From Nakamurella sp. PAMC28650 (GTDB lineage Bacteria; Actinomycetota; Actinomycetes; Mycobacteriales; Nakamurellaceae): 64,000 nt of DNA. Position numbers and translations under genes: made by a program. This document shows positions 17,772-26,709 of this stretch, piece by piece. Each line of letters opens with the position of its first letter. Within the stretch, counting starts at the first letter, position 1. The DNA lies in NCBI RefSeq assembly GCF_014303395.1, contig NZ_CP060298.1:372001-436000 (forward strand), read 5' to 3'. The notes below the pieces were generated by a model. It was not told the origin of the DNA. It saw only the letters and a program-made list of their open reading frames with translations, and did not search any database.

Positions 17772-18638
17772 TCACGATGCGCTGTGGGGGTGACGCGCTG
17801 CCTTCACCGTGAGCTGGGCGGCCACGGCTAGCAACAGGACTGCAAACAGGACCGATGAGGTAGCGGCGGGGATGGACACCGCCACGTACACCGCGGGCAC
17901 GGAGGCCGCGGCGGCCGCCGCACCGATGATCAGGCCGGCGCGGATGTCGACCATCCCGGCGCGGCGGTTGCTGACGGTGGCGACGACGCTGGTGGGGATG
18001 CTGACGAGTAACGCCGTGCCTTTGGCGACCAGCTGTCCGATGCCGAACGCCGACACCAGCAACGGCACGGCGATGATGCCGCCGCCGATGCCGAACAGGC
18101 CCGACGCCACGCCCATCACCAACCCGAGGGCCACGTACCCGAACACCACCCACGGGGTCAGCGGAATCCTCTCCCCCCGGCCCGGTTCGACCAGCAGCAG
18201 CCGAACCGCGATTCCGAGAATGAACACGATGAACATCCACCGCAGCCATGCCAGGGGCAACCGGCGCAACAGGCGGCTGCCCACAAGGGCGCCGATGACC
18301 GCCCCGGCGGCGACGAAGACCCCGGCGATCACGTCGACGTCGCCGTGGACGAGGTAGGTTGCCGAGCTGACCACCGCGGCCGGGATGATCGCCAGCAGGG
18401 ACGTGGCGGCGGCGCGCCGCTGGTCCATCCCTGCCCGCCAGACCAGCAGCGGGACCATCAGGATCCCGCCACCGATGGCGAAGAGTCCGGACAGGGCGCC
18501 GCCGACCGCGCCGATGAGCGCGAGCGTTCCCCATGATCCCGCAGAGGGCTGAGTGGTTGCCTGGGCGCTCGGCCGTCGGGCATCCGCGGCTGACGTCTGT
18601 GCTGGTCCGGCCGACGGTGCAAATATCGAGTTGGTCAC
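17772..18638 (-). CDS. TSUP-family (TauE/SafE) sulfite/organosulfonate exporter
   Basis: The start is placed at GTG 18638 because AAGGAG lies 6 nt upstream; the longer frame to 18743 lacks such a site. The 288-residue protein has a proline/alanine-rich polar N-terminus and about eight membrane segments arranged as two repeats, each with the TSUP loop: GALSGLFAIGGGILMVPLLV near residue 47 and MGVASGLFGIGGGIIAVPLLV near residue 180. The family moves sulfite, taurine or other C2/S-anions. It lies just downstream of the LysR-type gene on the same strand, 102 bp after its stop. Confidence 0.85.
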   Translation of the reverse strand: MTNSIFAPSAGPAQTSAADARRPSAQATTQPSAGSWGTLALIGAVGGALSGLFAIGGGILMVPLLVWRAGMDQRRAAATSLLAIIPAAVVSSATYLVHGDVDVIAGVFVAAGAVIGALVGSRLLRRLPLAWLRWMFIVFILGIAVRLLLVEPGRGERIPLTPWVVFGYVALGLVMGVASGLFGIGGGIIAVPLLVSAFGIGQLVAKGTALLVSIPTSVVATVSNRRAGMVDIRAGLIIGAAAAAASVPAVYVAVSIPAATSSVLFAVLLLAVAAQLTVKAARHPHSAS

Positions 18639-18739
18639 GGGGGTCTCCTTGTGGTCGACGATGCTGACCTGTGGAGCCTGGGACGCCTCGCCGAGAAGAA
18701 AAAGGGGCAGTCGGCGCTGACAGTGTTCGGCGCTGCCGA

Positions 18740-19698
18740 TCAATCAGTTTTCGATGGCGGACGGGCCCGCTCGTTGCCGTGGCGTAGGTGGCCCGGCAGG
18801 GTGTGCCAACCAGAGGGGACCTCGACGGTGAGCGCCAGGTGCACGAAGCGCGCGACGGCTGCGGTCTGCGCCCGGTCGGGGTTCCACTGCAGGGTGTAGG
18901 GGACCAGCTGCGCCGGTGCCACTGGCCGGGCAACGGTGCCCTCCGGGGCCGCCAGGACGGACCCGGTCATCAGGATCCAGTCGACTTCGGTCTGCGCCGT
19001 CCATGCCGTCGCTGACAGGTCCGTCGCGTCGAGCACCACCGCCAGCGGCGAACTGCCGGCTTCGGCGAGTGCCTGTCGCTGCGCCAGCGCCCACGCCGGG
19101 AACAGCGCATCACTGGGCGCTCCGAGCACATCGCGGGCCAGCTCGGCCAGTTCCACTTGCTGATGGGCCGCGAGGCGATGCTCTTCCCGTAGGCCGACCA
19201 GAAGGGTTTCGCCGCAGAACATCTCACCGACGACACCCGCGGCCTCCGGTATCCGCCCGCAGGTGAGCGCCACATCGATGGTGCCGTCGGCGATGGCGCG
19301 GGCAAGATCGGGCAACCACATGCGTTGCTGGGTGAGTTCGACGTCGGGCGCTCGGGCTGCAAGCGCCTGGCGCAGGTGCGGGGCCAGGATCGGCGCGACG
19401 GGCGGCGTGATTCCCAGCCGCAAGGTCCCGGCGTCACCATGGGCGATTCGTCGCACCGCTGCCGTGGCGGATGCGACATCATCGAGAATGACCTTCGCGC
19501 GGCCCAGCAGTTCGAACCCGGCGCCGGTCAGTGCCACCCGCCGCGTCGTGCGGGTGAACAACGGCGTTCCAAGCTGCCGCTCGAGACGCCGGACAAGCTC
19601 ACTGAGCGTCGGCTGACCATATGCAGCTTCTCCGCTGCCCGCCCGAAGTGAAGCTCCGTCGCGACCGCCACGAAGGCCTCCACCTCGCGCAGTTCCAT
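18740..19698 (-). pseudogene. LysR-family regulator, frameshifted within the HTH
   Basis: The start is ATG 19698 (MELREVEAFVAVATELHFGR, the classical LysR opening). After AAEKLHM, at about 19614-19620, the expected SQPTLSELVRRLE continues only in the next frame (QPTLSELVRRLERQLGTPLF), so one base is missing inside the recognition helix. The remaining frame to TGA 18740 is a complete LysR effector domain (LRLGITPPVAPILAPHLRQ, MFCGETLLVGL, DVLGAPSDALFPAW). The intact protein would be about 319 residues. It is divergent from the SDR gene, the usual LysR target arrangement, with a candidate operator between them. Confidence 0.88.
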
Positions 19699-19739
19699 TC
19701 TTCCGAAGGGTACCGGCGGCTCCACCGGTCACACCAGAT

Positions 19740-19758
19740 TGATCGCTGCAAATGATCA
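19740..19758. promoter_or_regulatory. Candidate LysR operator (TGATC-N9-GATCA)
   Basis: A perfect inverted repeat TGATC / GATCA separated by nine bases lies between the divergent lysR-like and SDR starts (42 bp from the regulator start, 88 bp from the SDR start). It fits the LysR T-N11-A rule. Confidence 0.5.
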
Positions 19759-19845
19759 GTGCACATGACGATTGCCCATTTTTCCGGCTCCTTCGGCGGC
19801 CCATGCTGGGGTTGGTCATCATCACATCGCACCCGAGGAGACCTC

Positions 19846-20766
19846 ATGGCTCGGATCACCACACCCTTCGATTTCAGCTCGACCGCTGCCGACGTGATCA
19901 CCGGGATCGACCTGTCCGGGCGGCGAGCCGTCGTCACCGGCGGCGGCAGCGGCATCGGCCTGGAGACTGCACGCACTCTGGCCGGGGCCGGCGCCGACGT
20001 CACACTCGCTGTCCGCCGGCCCGGCGCCGCCGAGATGGCGGCGTCCGACATCAACGCCGCCATCGGTAGCACCAGGGTTCGAGTGGCGGCGTTGGATGTG
20101 GCCGACCAGGACTCGGTCGATGCGTTCGTCAGGACCTGGCGAGGGCCTCTGCACCTGCTGATCAACAACGCCGGCGTGATGGCCCTACCAGCACTGGAAC
20201 GGACCGTGCAGGGATGGGAGATGCAATTCGCCACCAACCACCTCGGTCATCTGGCGCTCGCGACCGGCCTGCAGCCGGCCCTTGCGCAAGAGGGAGCCCG
20301 AATCGTCGCGTTGAGTTCCAGCGGGCACCTGATCTCGCCGGTTGTCTTCGACGACATCAACTTCAACTACCGGCCCTACGACCCGCTGCTGGCCTACGGT
20401 CAATCCAAGACAGCCACCGTGCTGTTCGCCGTCGCCGCGACCAACCACTGGGCACGCGACGGGATCACCGCCAACGCGGTGATGCCCGGTGCGATCGCGA
20501 CCAACCTGCAACGACACACCGGGGGGCTGCGGACGCCCGCCGAGCGGCGCAAGACGCCCCAACAGGGAGCGGCGACCACCATCACGGCCGCGACGTCACC
20601 CCTACTGGAAGGGATCGGCGGACGCTACTTCGAGGACAACAACGAAGCCGTCCATGTCCATGACGGCAACGGCTGGGCCAGTGGCGTCGCTCCCTACGCG
20701 CTGGACCCCGACAACGCCGAACGGCTGTGGACAGCGTCCGATCGACTGCTCAGCACGAGCGCATGA
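19846..20766 (+). CDS. Short-chain dehydrogenase/reductase (SDR)
   Basis: Start at ATG 19846 after GAGGAG; a longer frame from 19759 has no such site. The 306-residue classical SDR shows the dinucleotide-binding TGGGSGIG (about 31-38), LINNAGVMA (about 104-112), the catalytic serine in VALSSSGH and YGQSK (Tyr/Lys, about 184-188), then PGAIATNLQRH. The extended form with DDINF and a C-terminal ALDPDNAERLWTASDRL matches retinol-dehydrogenase-like/oxidoreductase SDRs found beside LysR regulators in actinobacteria. Substrate unknown. Confidence 0.88.
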   Translation: MARITTPFDFSSTAADVITGIDLSGRRAVVTGGGSGIGLETARTLAGAGADVTLAVRRPGAAEMAASDINAAIGSTRVRVAALDVADQDSVDAFVRTWRGPLHLLINNAGVMALPALERTVQGWEMQFATNHLGHLALATGLQPALAQEGARIVALSSSGHLISPVVFDDINFNYRPYDPLLAYGQSKTATVLFAVAATNHWARDGITANAVMPGAIATNLQRHTGGLRTPAERRKTPQQGAATTITAATSPLLEGIGGRYFEDNNEAVHVHDGNGWASGVAPYALDPDNAERLWTASDRLLSTSA

Positions 20767-20818
20767 CCGGCCTTGGCCGCGCCGACAACCACAGAGCCGG
20801 CGATGGCGGCGGTTCAGT

Positions 20819-21478
20819 TCAGTTGACGGTGAACTCCTGGTGCATCCCGTCGGCGTAGTGGTTCTGCAGGTTGCACACCAGTTCGTAGCGGCCGGGGGCC
20901 AGGGTCAGCGTGACCCAGCCGACCTGACCCGCGGTGATGCCTTGGCCGGCCCCCGCGGCGCAGCTACCGGACGCCTCGCCCAGGCTGCCCGTCTCGGGGA
21001 CCTTGCCGTCGGACCCGGCGATCCGTTGGCCGGAGGTGGCGGACGCGGTCAGCGGGAGAATCACCAGCTCATGGGTGCGCCACCCGACGTTCGATGCCAC
21101 CAGGCTGACCTGGCCCCCTGCGACGGTGGCCGGGCTGGCGTTCAGCATCATGCGGGAGCTCATGGGCGCGACGCCGCCCATCATCGTCGTCATACCCATG
21201 TCGGCCAGTGTGACGTCGACCCGTTGCCCCGCAAGTGAACTCGGGGCAGAGCATGACAGCTGCGAGTAGGTGTAGCCCGGACCCGCGGCCATCATGCCGG
21301 GATAGCCGTGCTGGCTGGCAGCGTTCCCGCCCATCATTCCGGCGCCAGCCTGGGCGGCGGACTGACTGCTGCCGGCGGATTGACCGCCGCCGCAGCCGGC
21401 CACCGCCAGACCCACCAGGAACACCAGGAACACCAGGGGGAGGACACCGGAACGTCGAGGCATCAAAGATGTGAACAT
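20819..21478 (-). CDS. Cupredoxin-like copper lipoprotein
   Basis: The 219-residue protein has a lipoprotein signal (VFLVFLVGLAVAGC, lipobox cysteine about residue 29), a Gly/Ser/Met-rich linker (SAAQAGAGMMGGNAASQHGY) and a C-terminal cupredoxin domain with the type-1 copper C-terminal ligand segment YELVCNLQNHYADGMHQEF (Cys, His, Met order) plus an upstream histidine in GWRTHELVIL. It would sit on the outer face of the membrane and bind copper. It is immediately downstream of copA on the same strand, consistent with periplasmic copper buffering or electron transfer. Sulfocyanin- and plastocyanin-like annotations are both possible. Confidence 0.82.
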   Translation of the reverse strand: MFTSLMPRRSGVLPLVFLVFLVGLAVAGCGGGQSAGSSQSAAQAGAGMMGGNAASQHGYPGMMAAGPGYTYSQLSCSAPSSLAGQRVDVTLADMGMTTMMGGVAPMSSRMMLNASPATVAGGQVSLVASNVGWRTHELVILPLTASATSGQRIAGSDGKVPETGSLGEASGSCAAGAGQGITAGQVGWVTLTLAPGRYELVCNLQNHYADGMHQEFTVN

Positions 21479-21694
21479 CGTTCCAGCACACCATGTTCTG
21501 AGGGGCAGAGCTGCGGCACAACGACTCTCGTGCCCGATCTTCAGCCCATGATGCTGATGACATTCGACCCTTGATTTTCTTCCCTCACTGCCGAGGTGTC
21601 ACTGCCGTCGAGGGCGGCCCGCCCGCCGGACAGCTGCCCCAGTGGGTGCAGCCGCCGCAGCTCACTTCCGGGACGACGGGGAAATCATCACGGG

Positions 21695-24019
21695 TCAGGT
21701 GGCGGGTGGGTCGCTCAGAGCCGGAGCGAAACGCCGAAGCCGCAGACTGTTGGTCACCACGAAGATGGAACTGAGCGCCATCGCCGCGCCGGCGATCATC
21801 GGATTCAGCAGGCCGGCGGCGGCCAGCGGGATGGCTGCGACGTTGTAGGCGAACGCCCAGAACAGGTTTCCCTTGATGATGGCCAAGGTCCGACGGGACA
21901 GCCGGATCGCATCTCCGGCCACCCGCAGATCCCCGCGCACCAGGGTGAGATCTGCTGCCTCGATGGCGACGTCGCTACCGGTGCCCATGGCCAGACCAAG
22001 GTCGGCCTGAGCCAGCGCGGCGGCATCGTTCACTCCGTCGCCGACCATCGCCACCACCCGACCAGTGGCTTGCAGGTCTTTGATGGCCTGCACCTTCTGC
22101 GCCGGCAGTACCTCGGCCATGACGTCTTGCGGGAGGATCCCGACGTGGGCGGCGACTTCGTCGGCGACGCGCTGGTTGTCCCCGGTGAGCAGAATCGGGG
22201 TCAGCCCCAGCCGCCGGAACTGGGCGATCGCCGCCCTGCTGGTGGGTTTGACGGTATCGGCAAGCTTGATCAGAGCGCGTGCGGTGCCGTCGACAGCGAC
22301 TGCGACGACGGTGACGCCGGCGGCCTCCGCTGCGGTTCTGGCCTGCATCAGCTGCTGATCCAGCGGACTTGAGCACTGCTCCAGCAATGCCGTTCGTCCG
22401 ACCAGCACGCCGTGCCCTTCTACGGTTCCCTGTACGCCCAGCCCCTGGATGTTGCGGAAGTCCTGCACCGGCGGCAGTTCCGGGTGATCGGCCCGCGCCG
22501 CGGCGGTGATCGCCCGCCCGATCGGGTGCTCCGAGGCCGATTCCAACGCTCCGGCCCACCGCAGGATTCGCCGCACATCCATTTCCGGGTCGCCGTCGGC
22601 GGCGGCACCCTCTGCAGAGACCAGACCGGTGAGCGTCATCCGGCCGGTGGTGACGGTGCCGGTCTTGTCCAGCACGATCGTGTCCACCCGCCGAGTTGAT
22701 TCCAGCACCTCGGGGCCTTTGATCAGCATGCCGAGCTGGGCTCCACGGCCGGTGCCGACCATCAGGGCCGTCGGGGTGGCCAGCCCCAGCGCGCACGGAC
22801 AGGCGACGATCAGTACTGCCACGGCCGCGGTGAACGCCGCCGCGGCCCCGGCCCCGATGATCAACCAGAACGCGAGGGTAGCCAGGGCCAATCCGATGAC
22901 GACGGGCACGAAGATGCCCGAGATCCGATCCGCCAGTCGCTGCACCTGCGCCTTGCCGTTCTGCGCATCGGTGACCAGCTTCGCCATCTGCGCCAGTTGG
23001 CTGTCGGCCCCGACCCGGGCGGCCCGGACCACCAGGCGTCCGCCGGAGTTGACGGAGGCGCCGATCACCGCATCGCCGACCGCCACTTCCACCGGTACCG
23101 ACTCACCGGTGATCAACGAGTTGTCCACCGCGGACCGACCCTGGGTGATCACCCCGTCCGCGGCCACCTTCTCCCCCGGCCGGACCACGAACAGGTCACC
23201 GACGGCCAGTTGCTCGATGGGGATGCGGGTCTCCACGCCGCCGCGCAGCACCGCGACATCCTTGGCACCCAGCTGGATCAGCGCCCGCAGCGCCGCACCG
23301 GCCTCCTTCTTGGACCTGGCCTCCACATAGCGGCCGGCCAGCAGGAACGTGATGACGCCGGCGGCGGCTTCCAGGTAGATGTTCCCCGAACCTTCACCGC
23401 GGGTCAGGGTGAGTTCGAAGGGGTGCCGCATCCCGGTCATGCCGGCGGTGCCGAAGAACATTGCGTAGACCGACCAGCCGAACGCGGCCAACGTACCCAT
23501 CGAGATCAACGTGTCCATGGTCGCAGCGCCGTGTCGCAGGTTGGTCCAAGCCGCCCGGTGAAAGGGCAGTCCGCCGTAGATGACGACCGGACCGGCCAGG
23601 GCCAGCGACGCCCACTGCCAGTTGTCGAACTGCCACCCCGGGACCATCGCCAGCACGATCACCGGTAACGAGAGCGCCAGGGAAATCAGCAGCCGCTGCC
23701 GTAACGCCCGGGCCCGGTCAGTACTCGTCGGCGGATCTTCGGGCTCGGCTGCCCGCGGTGGCGGCGGAAAGGTTGCGGTGTAACCGATCTTGACCACCTC
23801 GGCCACCAGATCCGCCGGCTGCACCGTGGTGGGAAAGCGGACCTGCGCCACCTCGGTGCTGTAGTTGACCGTTGCGGTCACTCCCTCGAGCTTGTTCAGT
23901 TTCTTCTCGATCCGGGCCGCGCAGGAGGCGCAGGTCATCCCGCCGATCTGCAGGTCGATCTGATCCAGGGGCGCCTGGCCGGAAGTCGGCGAGGTGGGGA
24001 CGTGGGGCGCAATGGACAC
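21695..24019 (-). CDS. copA: Copper-translocating P1B-type ATPase
   Basis: Start placed at GTG 24019, because CAGGAG lies 6-7 nt upstream; an ATG at 24061 adds 14 residues. The 774-residue pump has an N-terminal HMA domain (GGMTCASCAARIEKKLN, CxxC about 30-33), eight membrane helices with the ion-binding CPC (about residue 406) in VLIVACPCALGLATPTAL, the actuator loop LITGESVPVEV, the phosphorylation site DKTGTVTTG (about 450), SEHPIGRAI (HP motif) and MVGDGVNDAAAL. It exports Cu(I) from the cytoplasm using ATP. Downstream is a copper-binding lipoprotein. Upstream are a deleted csoR-copZ pair and a CsoR-like operator. All catalytic motifs are intact. Confidence 0.95.
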   Translation of the reverse strand: MSIAPHVPTSPTSGQAPLDQIDLQIGGMTCASCAARIEKKLNKLEGVTATVNYSTEVAQVRFPTTVQPADLVAEVVKIGYTATFPPPPRAAEPEDPPTSTDRARALRQRLLISLALSLPVIVLAMVPGWQFDNWQWASLALAGPVVIYGGLPFHRAAWTNLRHGAATMDTLISMGTLAAFGWSVYAMFFGTAGMTGMRHPFELTLTRGEGSGNIYLEAAAGVITFLLAGRYVEARSKKEAGAALRALIQLGAKDVAVLRGGVETRIPIEQLAVGDLFVVRPGEKVAADGVITQGRSAVDNSLITGESVPVEVAVGDAVIGASVNSGGRLVVRAARVGADSQLAQMAKLVTDAQNGKAQVQRLADRISGIFVPVVIGLALATLAFWLIIGAGAAAAFTAAVAVLIVACPCALGLATPTALMVGTGRGAQLGMLIKGPEVLESTRRVDTIVLDKTGTVTTGRMTLTGLVSAEGAAADGDPEMDVRRILRWAGALESASEHPIGRAITAAARADHPELPPVQDFRNIQGLGVQGTVEGHGVLVGRTALLEQCSSPLDQQLMQARTAAEAAGVTVVAVAVDGTARALIKLADTVKPTSRAAIAQFRRLGLTPILLTGDNQRVADEVAAHVGILPQDVMAEVLPAQKVQAIKDLQATGRVVAMVGDGVNDAAALAQADLGLAMGTGSDVAIEAADLTLVRGDLRVAGDAIRLSRRTLAIIKGNLFWAFAYNVAAIPLAAAGLLNPMIAGAAMALSSIFVVTNSLRLRRFAPALSDPPAT

Positions 24020-24085
24020 CAGCTGCTCCTGATCTGTGGGCCGGGCGAGGGGTGAGGGCACAGCACGGGGTGGTGGGCGGAAAGG

Positions 24086-24189
24086 TCAGCGCAGGGAGCC
24101 GGCGGTGAGTTGGTAGCCGGCCTCTTCCACGGCCGCGGCGGCGAGAGCCGCTTGATGTAGTCGTCCTTGTGAGCGCTGTACCCATGCAT
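24086..24189 (-). pseudogene. csoR-copZ deletion scar
   Basis: The first 15 codons from ATG 24189 (MHGYSAHKDDYIKRL) are the exact style of a CsoR copper-sensing repressor N-terminus. From about 24143 a different frame encodes ALAAAAVEEAGYQLTAGSLR and TGA 24086, the C-terminus of a copper chaperone (CopZ/HMA). The central part of csoR and the N-terminal part of copZ, together perhaps 400-500 bp, are missing, leaving an out-of-frame hybrid. The gene order csoR-copZ-copA is common in actinobacteria, which explains the two halves. Confidence 0.7.
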
Positions 24190-24223
24190 CCTGCGGTCCT
24201 TGTCTGTTCCTGCCCGGACCTGA

Positions 24224-24412
24224 CTATACGATACCCCCCGAGGGTATCACCTGGTCTGCCTGGTCGTTGCTGTCCGGGTTCACCTGCACAGCAACCACAC
24301 CCAACTGTCGGCCCAACGCAGCCTCGGCCACACTCTTCTCACTCGCCCACTGCAACCCGTCGAGCTCCAGGACCACGGTGCATGAGTTCGAGCCCGCGAT
24401 GTTCGTCTCCAT
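24224..24412 (-). pseudogene. N-terminal fragment of a heavy-metal P-type ATPase or HMA protein
   Basis: The frame from ATG 24412 encodes CTVVLELDGLQWASEKSVAE and AALGRQLGVVAVQVNP. This resembles the first domain of actinobacterial CtpV/CtpA-like P-type ATPases (VVLEVxGLxWASEKxxVExVLGxRPGVxxVxANPVAQTATV). It ends abruptly in the CsoR-operator region after 62 residues, where the conserved TATVxYDP should follow. It is therefore a truncated gene abutting the copper locus on the same strand. Confidence 0.55.
24230..24248. promoter_or_regulatory. CsoR-type copper operator
   Basis: A perfect inverted repeat, GATACCC-N5-GGGTATC with a C-rich centre, lies 41 bp upstream of the csoR remnant start. 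This matches the G/C-tract palindrome bound by CsoR. It is intact although the repressor gene has been deleted. Confidence 0.7.
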
Positions 24413-24713
24413 GTCGACTCCGTTGGAGGCCGGGACCGGTCCGGCGGAGGCGCCTACCGACCGGCCGGTCCCGACCCCGGGTGTCCGGCGTCACACGTCC
24501 CGAGGGTATGGCTCGAGTGCCATCGAACGTAGGACCTTTGGTCACCATTTCGGCGCCGTTGGACCATTCGGTCAACCGGCAAAGAAGGGACCTCCTGGTG
24601 GATCTCTGCGCGGTGTGAGTCGATCTGATCTCGTCGCGGTCGCGCCCGGACCGGATCACCAGCCCCGTGTCCATCGGTGGTGGAAGACGTCACCGCCCGG
24701 GTGAGCGGGAACT
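24413..24713. other. Intergenic region with two GGACC-type near-palindromes
   Basis: No supported gene. Two similar imperfect inverted repeats occur 15 bp apart: GGACC-TTT-GGTC near 24532-24543 and GGACC-ATTC-GGTC near 24561-24573. Both resemble DosR/DevR-type boxes and lie 120-160 bp upstream of the P-type ATPase fragment. Confidence 0.4.
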
Positions 24714-26099
24714 TCACTGCCGCGTTCGTGCAGCCGTCACCCGCAGCGCGAGGAGATAGAAGATCACGCCGGCCACCCCGCCGACGATCCACGAGATGTC
24801 GACGCCGCCCAGCCCGGCGACGAGCGGCCCGGTGTAGAAGGTCTGCGCGATGAACGGCACCTGCGCGGCGACGGCCAACAGGTAGGCGACCAGACCGGGC
24901 CACAGAAATCCGCGGTAGCGGCCGGTGGGGGTGAAGAACGACGGGACGTCGTAGTCGCCGCGCCGGATGAAGAAGTAGTCCGTCAGATTGATTGCGCTCC
25001 AAGGGATCAGGACGTAGAGCAGCACACCCAAGAAGTTGGACAGGTTCCCTACGAACGCCCGGTAACCCAGCAACGCACAGACAGTGCCGGCGGCGATGAT
25101 CACCAGTGACCCGACCACCCGCACCACGACCGAACGCCGCACGGTGCGGAAGCAGCTCAGGATGCCGGCGACGGCCAGCATCCCGGTGTAGGAGTTCACG
25201 ACGTCCGAGCCGATCAGGCTGACCGCCATCACCGGCAGCACCCACCGGCCGGACACCTCGCCGATCGCGGCGACGGTGGAGGACGCATCCGGCAGCAAAC
25301 TCGTCAGGTACGCCCCGACGAAGGCACACAGGACCGTCGGCACACCGATGCCCAGCGCCACCGCCGCGAACGTCCTGCGCAGGTCCACCGTCGGCGGAAG
25401 ATAGCGGGAGTAGTCCGAGACGTACGGCGCCCAACTGAGCACGGTCACCACGAACAGCCCGGTCGCCGCCATGAACGCGGCAAACGACGGTGGCGCTGTC
25501 GACGCTGCGGCCCCGGTCGGCGCCCCGTGGCCGATGGCCTGGATCAGCACGACGACGAACGTCGCCGCCAGGATCGGGGTCATGATCTTCTGGAAACGGT
25601 GGATCCAGTCGTAGCCGAACACGGTCAGCACCACCACCGGCACCACCAGGATCGCGATCCACGCCGGGATGCTGATGCCGCCGACCAGCAGGTTCATGGC
25701 GTCGGCCTGGATGACCAGTTGCGCGGCGAGGAAACCGATGTCCAGCACGATCGACGCGGCGAAGATCAGCACCGCCCCGTAGAACCCGAACTGGCCGCGA
25801 CTCTGGATCATCTGCGGCACACCGAGCTTCGGTCCCTGGATCGCATGGAATCCGACCAGGGCCAACCCGGCCAGCGTCCCGACGACGATGGCGATGCCCG
25901 CCCACAGCAGGTCCAGGCCGAGGAAGACCGTCACGCCGCCGAGCACGACGACGAAGATGTTCGCGTTCAGCCCGAACCACAGGGTGAATTGGTCACGGAC
26001 CCGCCCGTGCCGCTCGCTCAGGGGGATCTGATCGATCGAGCGGACCTCGATGCGAGCCGACCGCCTGCCCTGCCGCGCCGGTGTTGCCTCAGTCGTCAC
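24714..26099 (-). CDS. NCS1-family nucleobase permease (cytosine/purine/hydantoin type)
   Basis: Start at GTG 26099 (VTTEATPARQGRR, with GCAGGAA 7 nt upstream), giving 461 residues. A soluble leader ends RIEVRSIDQIPLSERHG, then twelve membrane segments begin at QFTLWFGLNANIFVVVLGG, the NCS1 signature with the substrate-site asparagines; later landmarks are PQMIQSRGQFGFYGA, WAPYVSDYSRYLP and DYFFIRRGDYDVPSFF. Family members import cytosine, purines, allantoin or hydantoins with protons or sodium. No catabolic genes are adjacent, so the substrate is open. Confidence 0.88.
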   Translation of the reverse strand: MTTEATPARQGRRSARIEVRSIDQIPLSERHGRVRDQFTLWFGLNANIFVVVLGGVTVFLGLDLLWAGIAIVVGTLAGLALVGFHAIQGPKLGVPQMIQSRGQFGFYGAVLIFAASIVLDIGFLAAQLVIQADAMNLLVGGISIPAWIAILVVPVVVLTVFGYDWIHRFQKIMTPILAATFVVVLIQAIGHGAPTGAAASTAPPSFAAFMAATGLFVVTVLSWAPYVSDYSRYLPPTVDLRRTFAAVALGIGVPTVLCAFVGAYLTSLLPDASSTVAAIGEVSGRWVLPVMAVSLIGSDVVNSYTGMLAVAGILSCFRTVRRSVVVRVVGSLVIIAAGTVCALLGYRAFVGNLSNFLGVLLYVLIPWSAINLTDYFFIRRGDYDVPSFFTPTGRYRGFLWPGLVAYLLAVAAQVPFIAQTFYTGPLVAGLGGVDISWIVGGVAGVIFYLLALRVTAARTRQ

Positions 26100-26709
26100 G
26101 TGTTCCTGCCGGATCTGCGTTGCGCCTTTGCGCCGGGCGGCGTCGAAGGAAATGGTGGCTCCACTCAGCCACGACCGTACCGGGCCGTCTGGTCGCCGCG
26201 GGCTCATGCCTGCCTGGAGGCCAACGCCGACGGAGCCGCACCGGATCAGTCGACCGACGACCTGGGTCGGCCCACCGCCCTACGACCGCGACGCCGCCGA
26301 GCCGATCTACCGGCGACGCGGATCCGAAACCGGGCGACGACGTCACTTTTCGTGACCGTGCTCGCCGCCGTGCGCATTCTACGGGTGCGCACCGCGGTGG
26401 GGTGACCGTGATCGATGGGGTGAACCATTCTGGGCTTTGCACAAAGGACCTTCGAGGTCGCGACGCCGGCCGCCGCGGCCGACTGTCGGCCCACCGTGGC
26501 CGGTCGGCGTCTGTCCATGCCCCGCCGGCCGGCGAACCCGTCCACGACTGATCGGCACCCACGCCTACGGCGTACCAGGCGACAATGGCTGCTGCAGAGC
26601 CGGACGACCGAAGCGCCACCTTCCCGGTTGCTGCAAAGCCTGCCGAGGATAGGTAGAACGCTGACCTCTGGGACGAGCGAGGGTTTCCAGTGGGTGGTCA
26701 CCCATCGTC
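26100..26709. other. Region without a supported gene
   Basis: About 600 bp between the permease start and the end of the acyltransferase gene. Several frames are open but none shows a recognisable protein. One palindromic GACC-TTCGA-GGTC element is present at 26447-26459. Confidence 0.5.
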
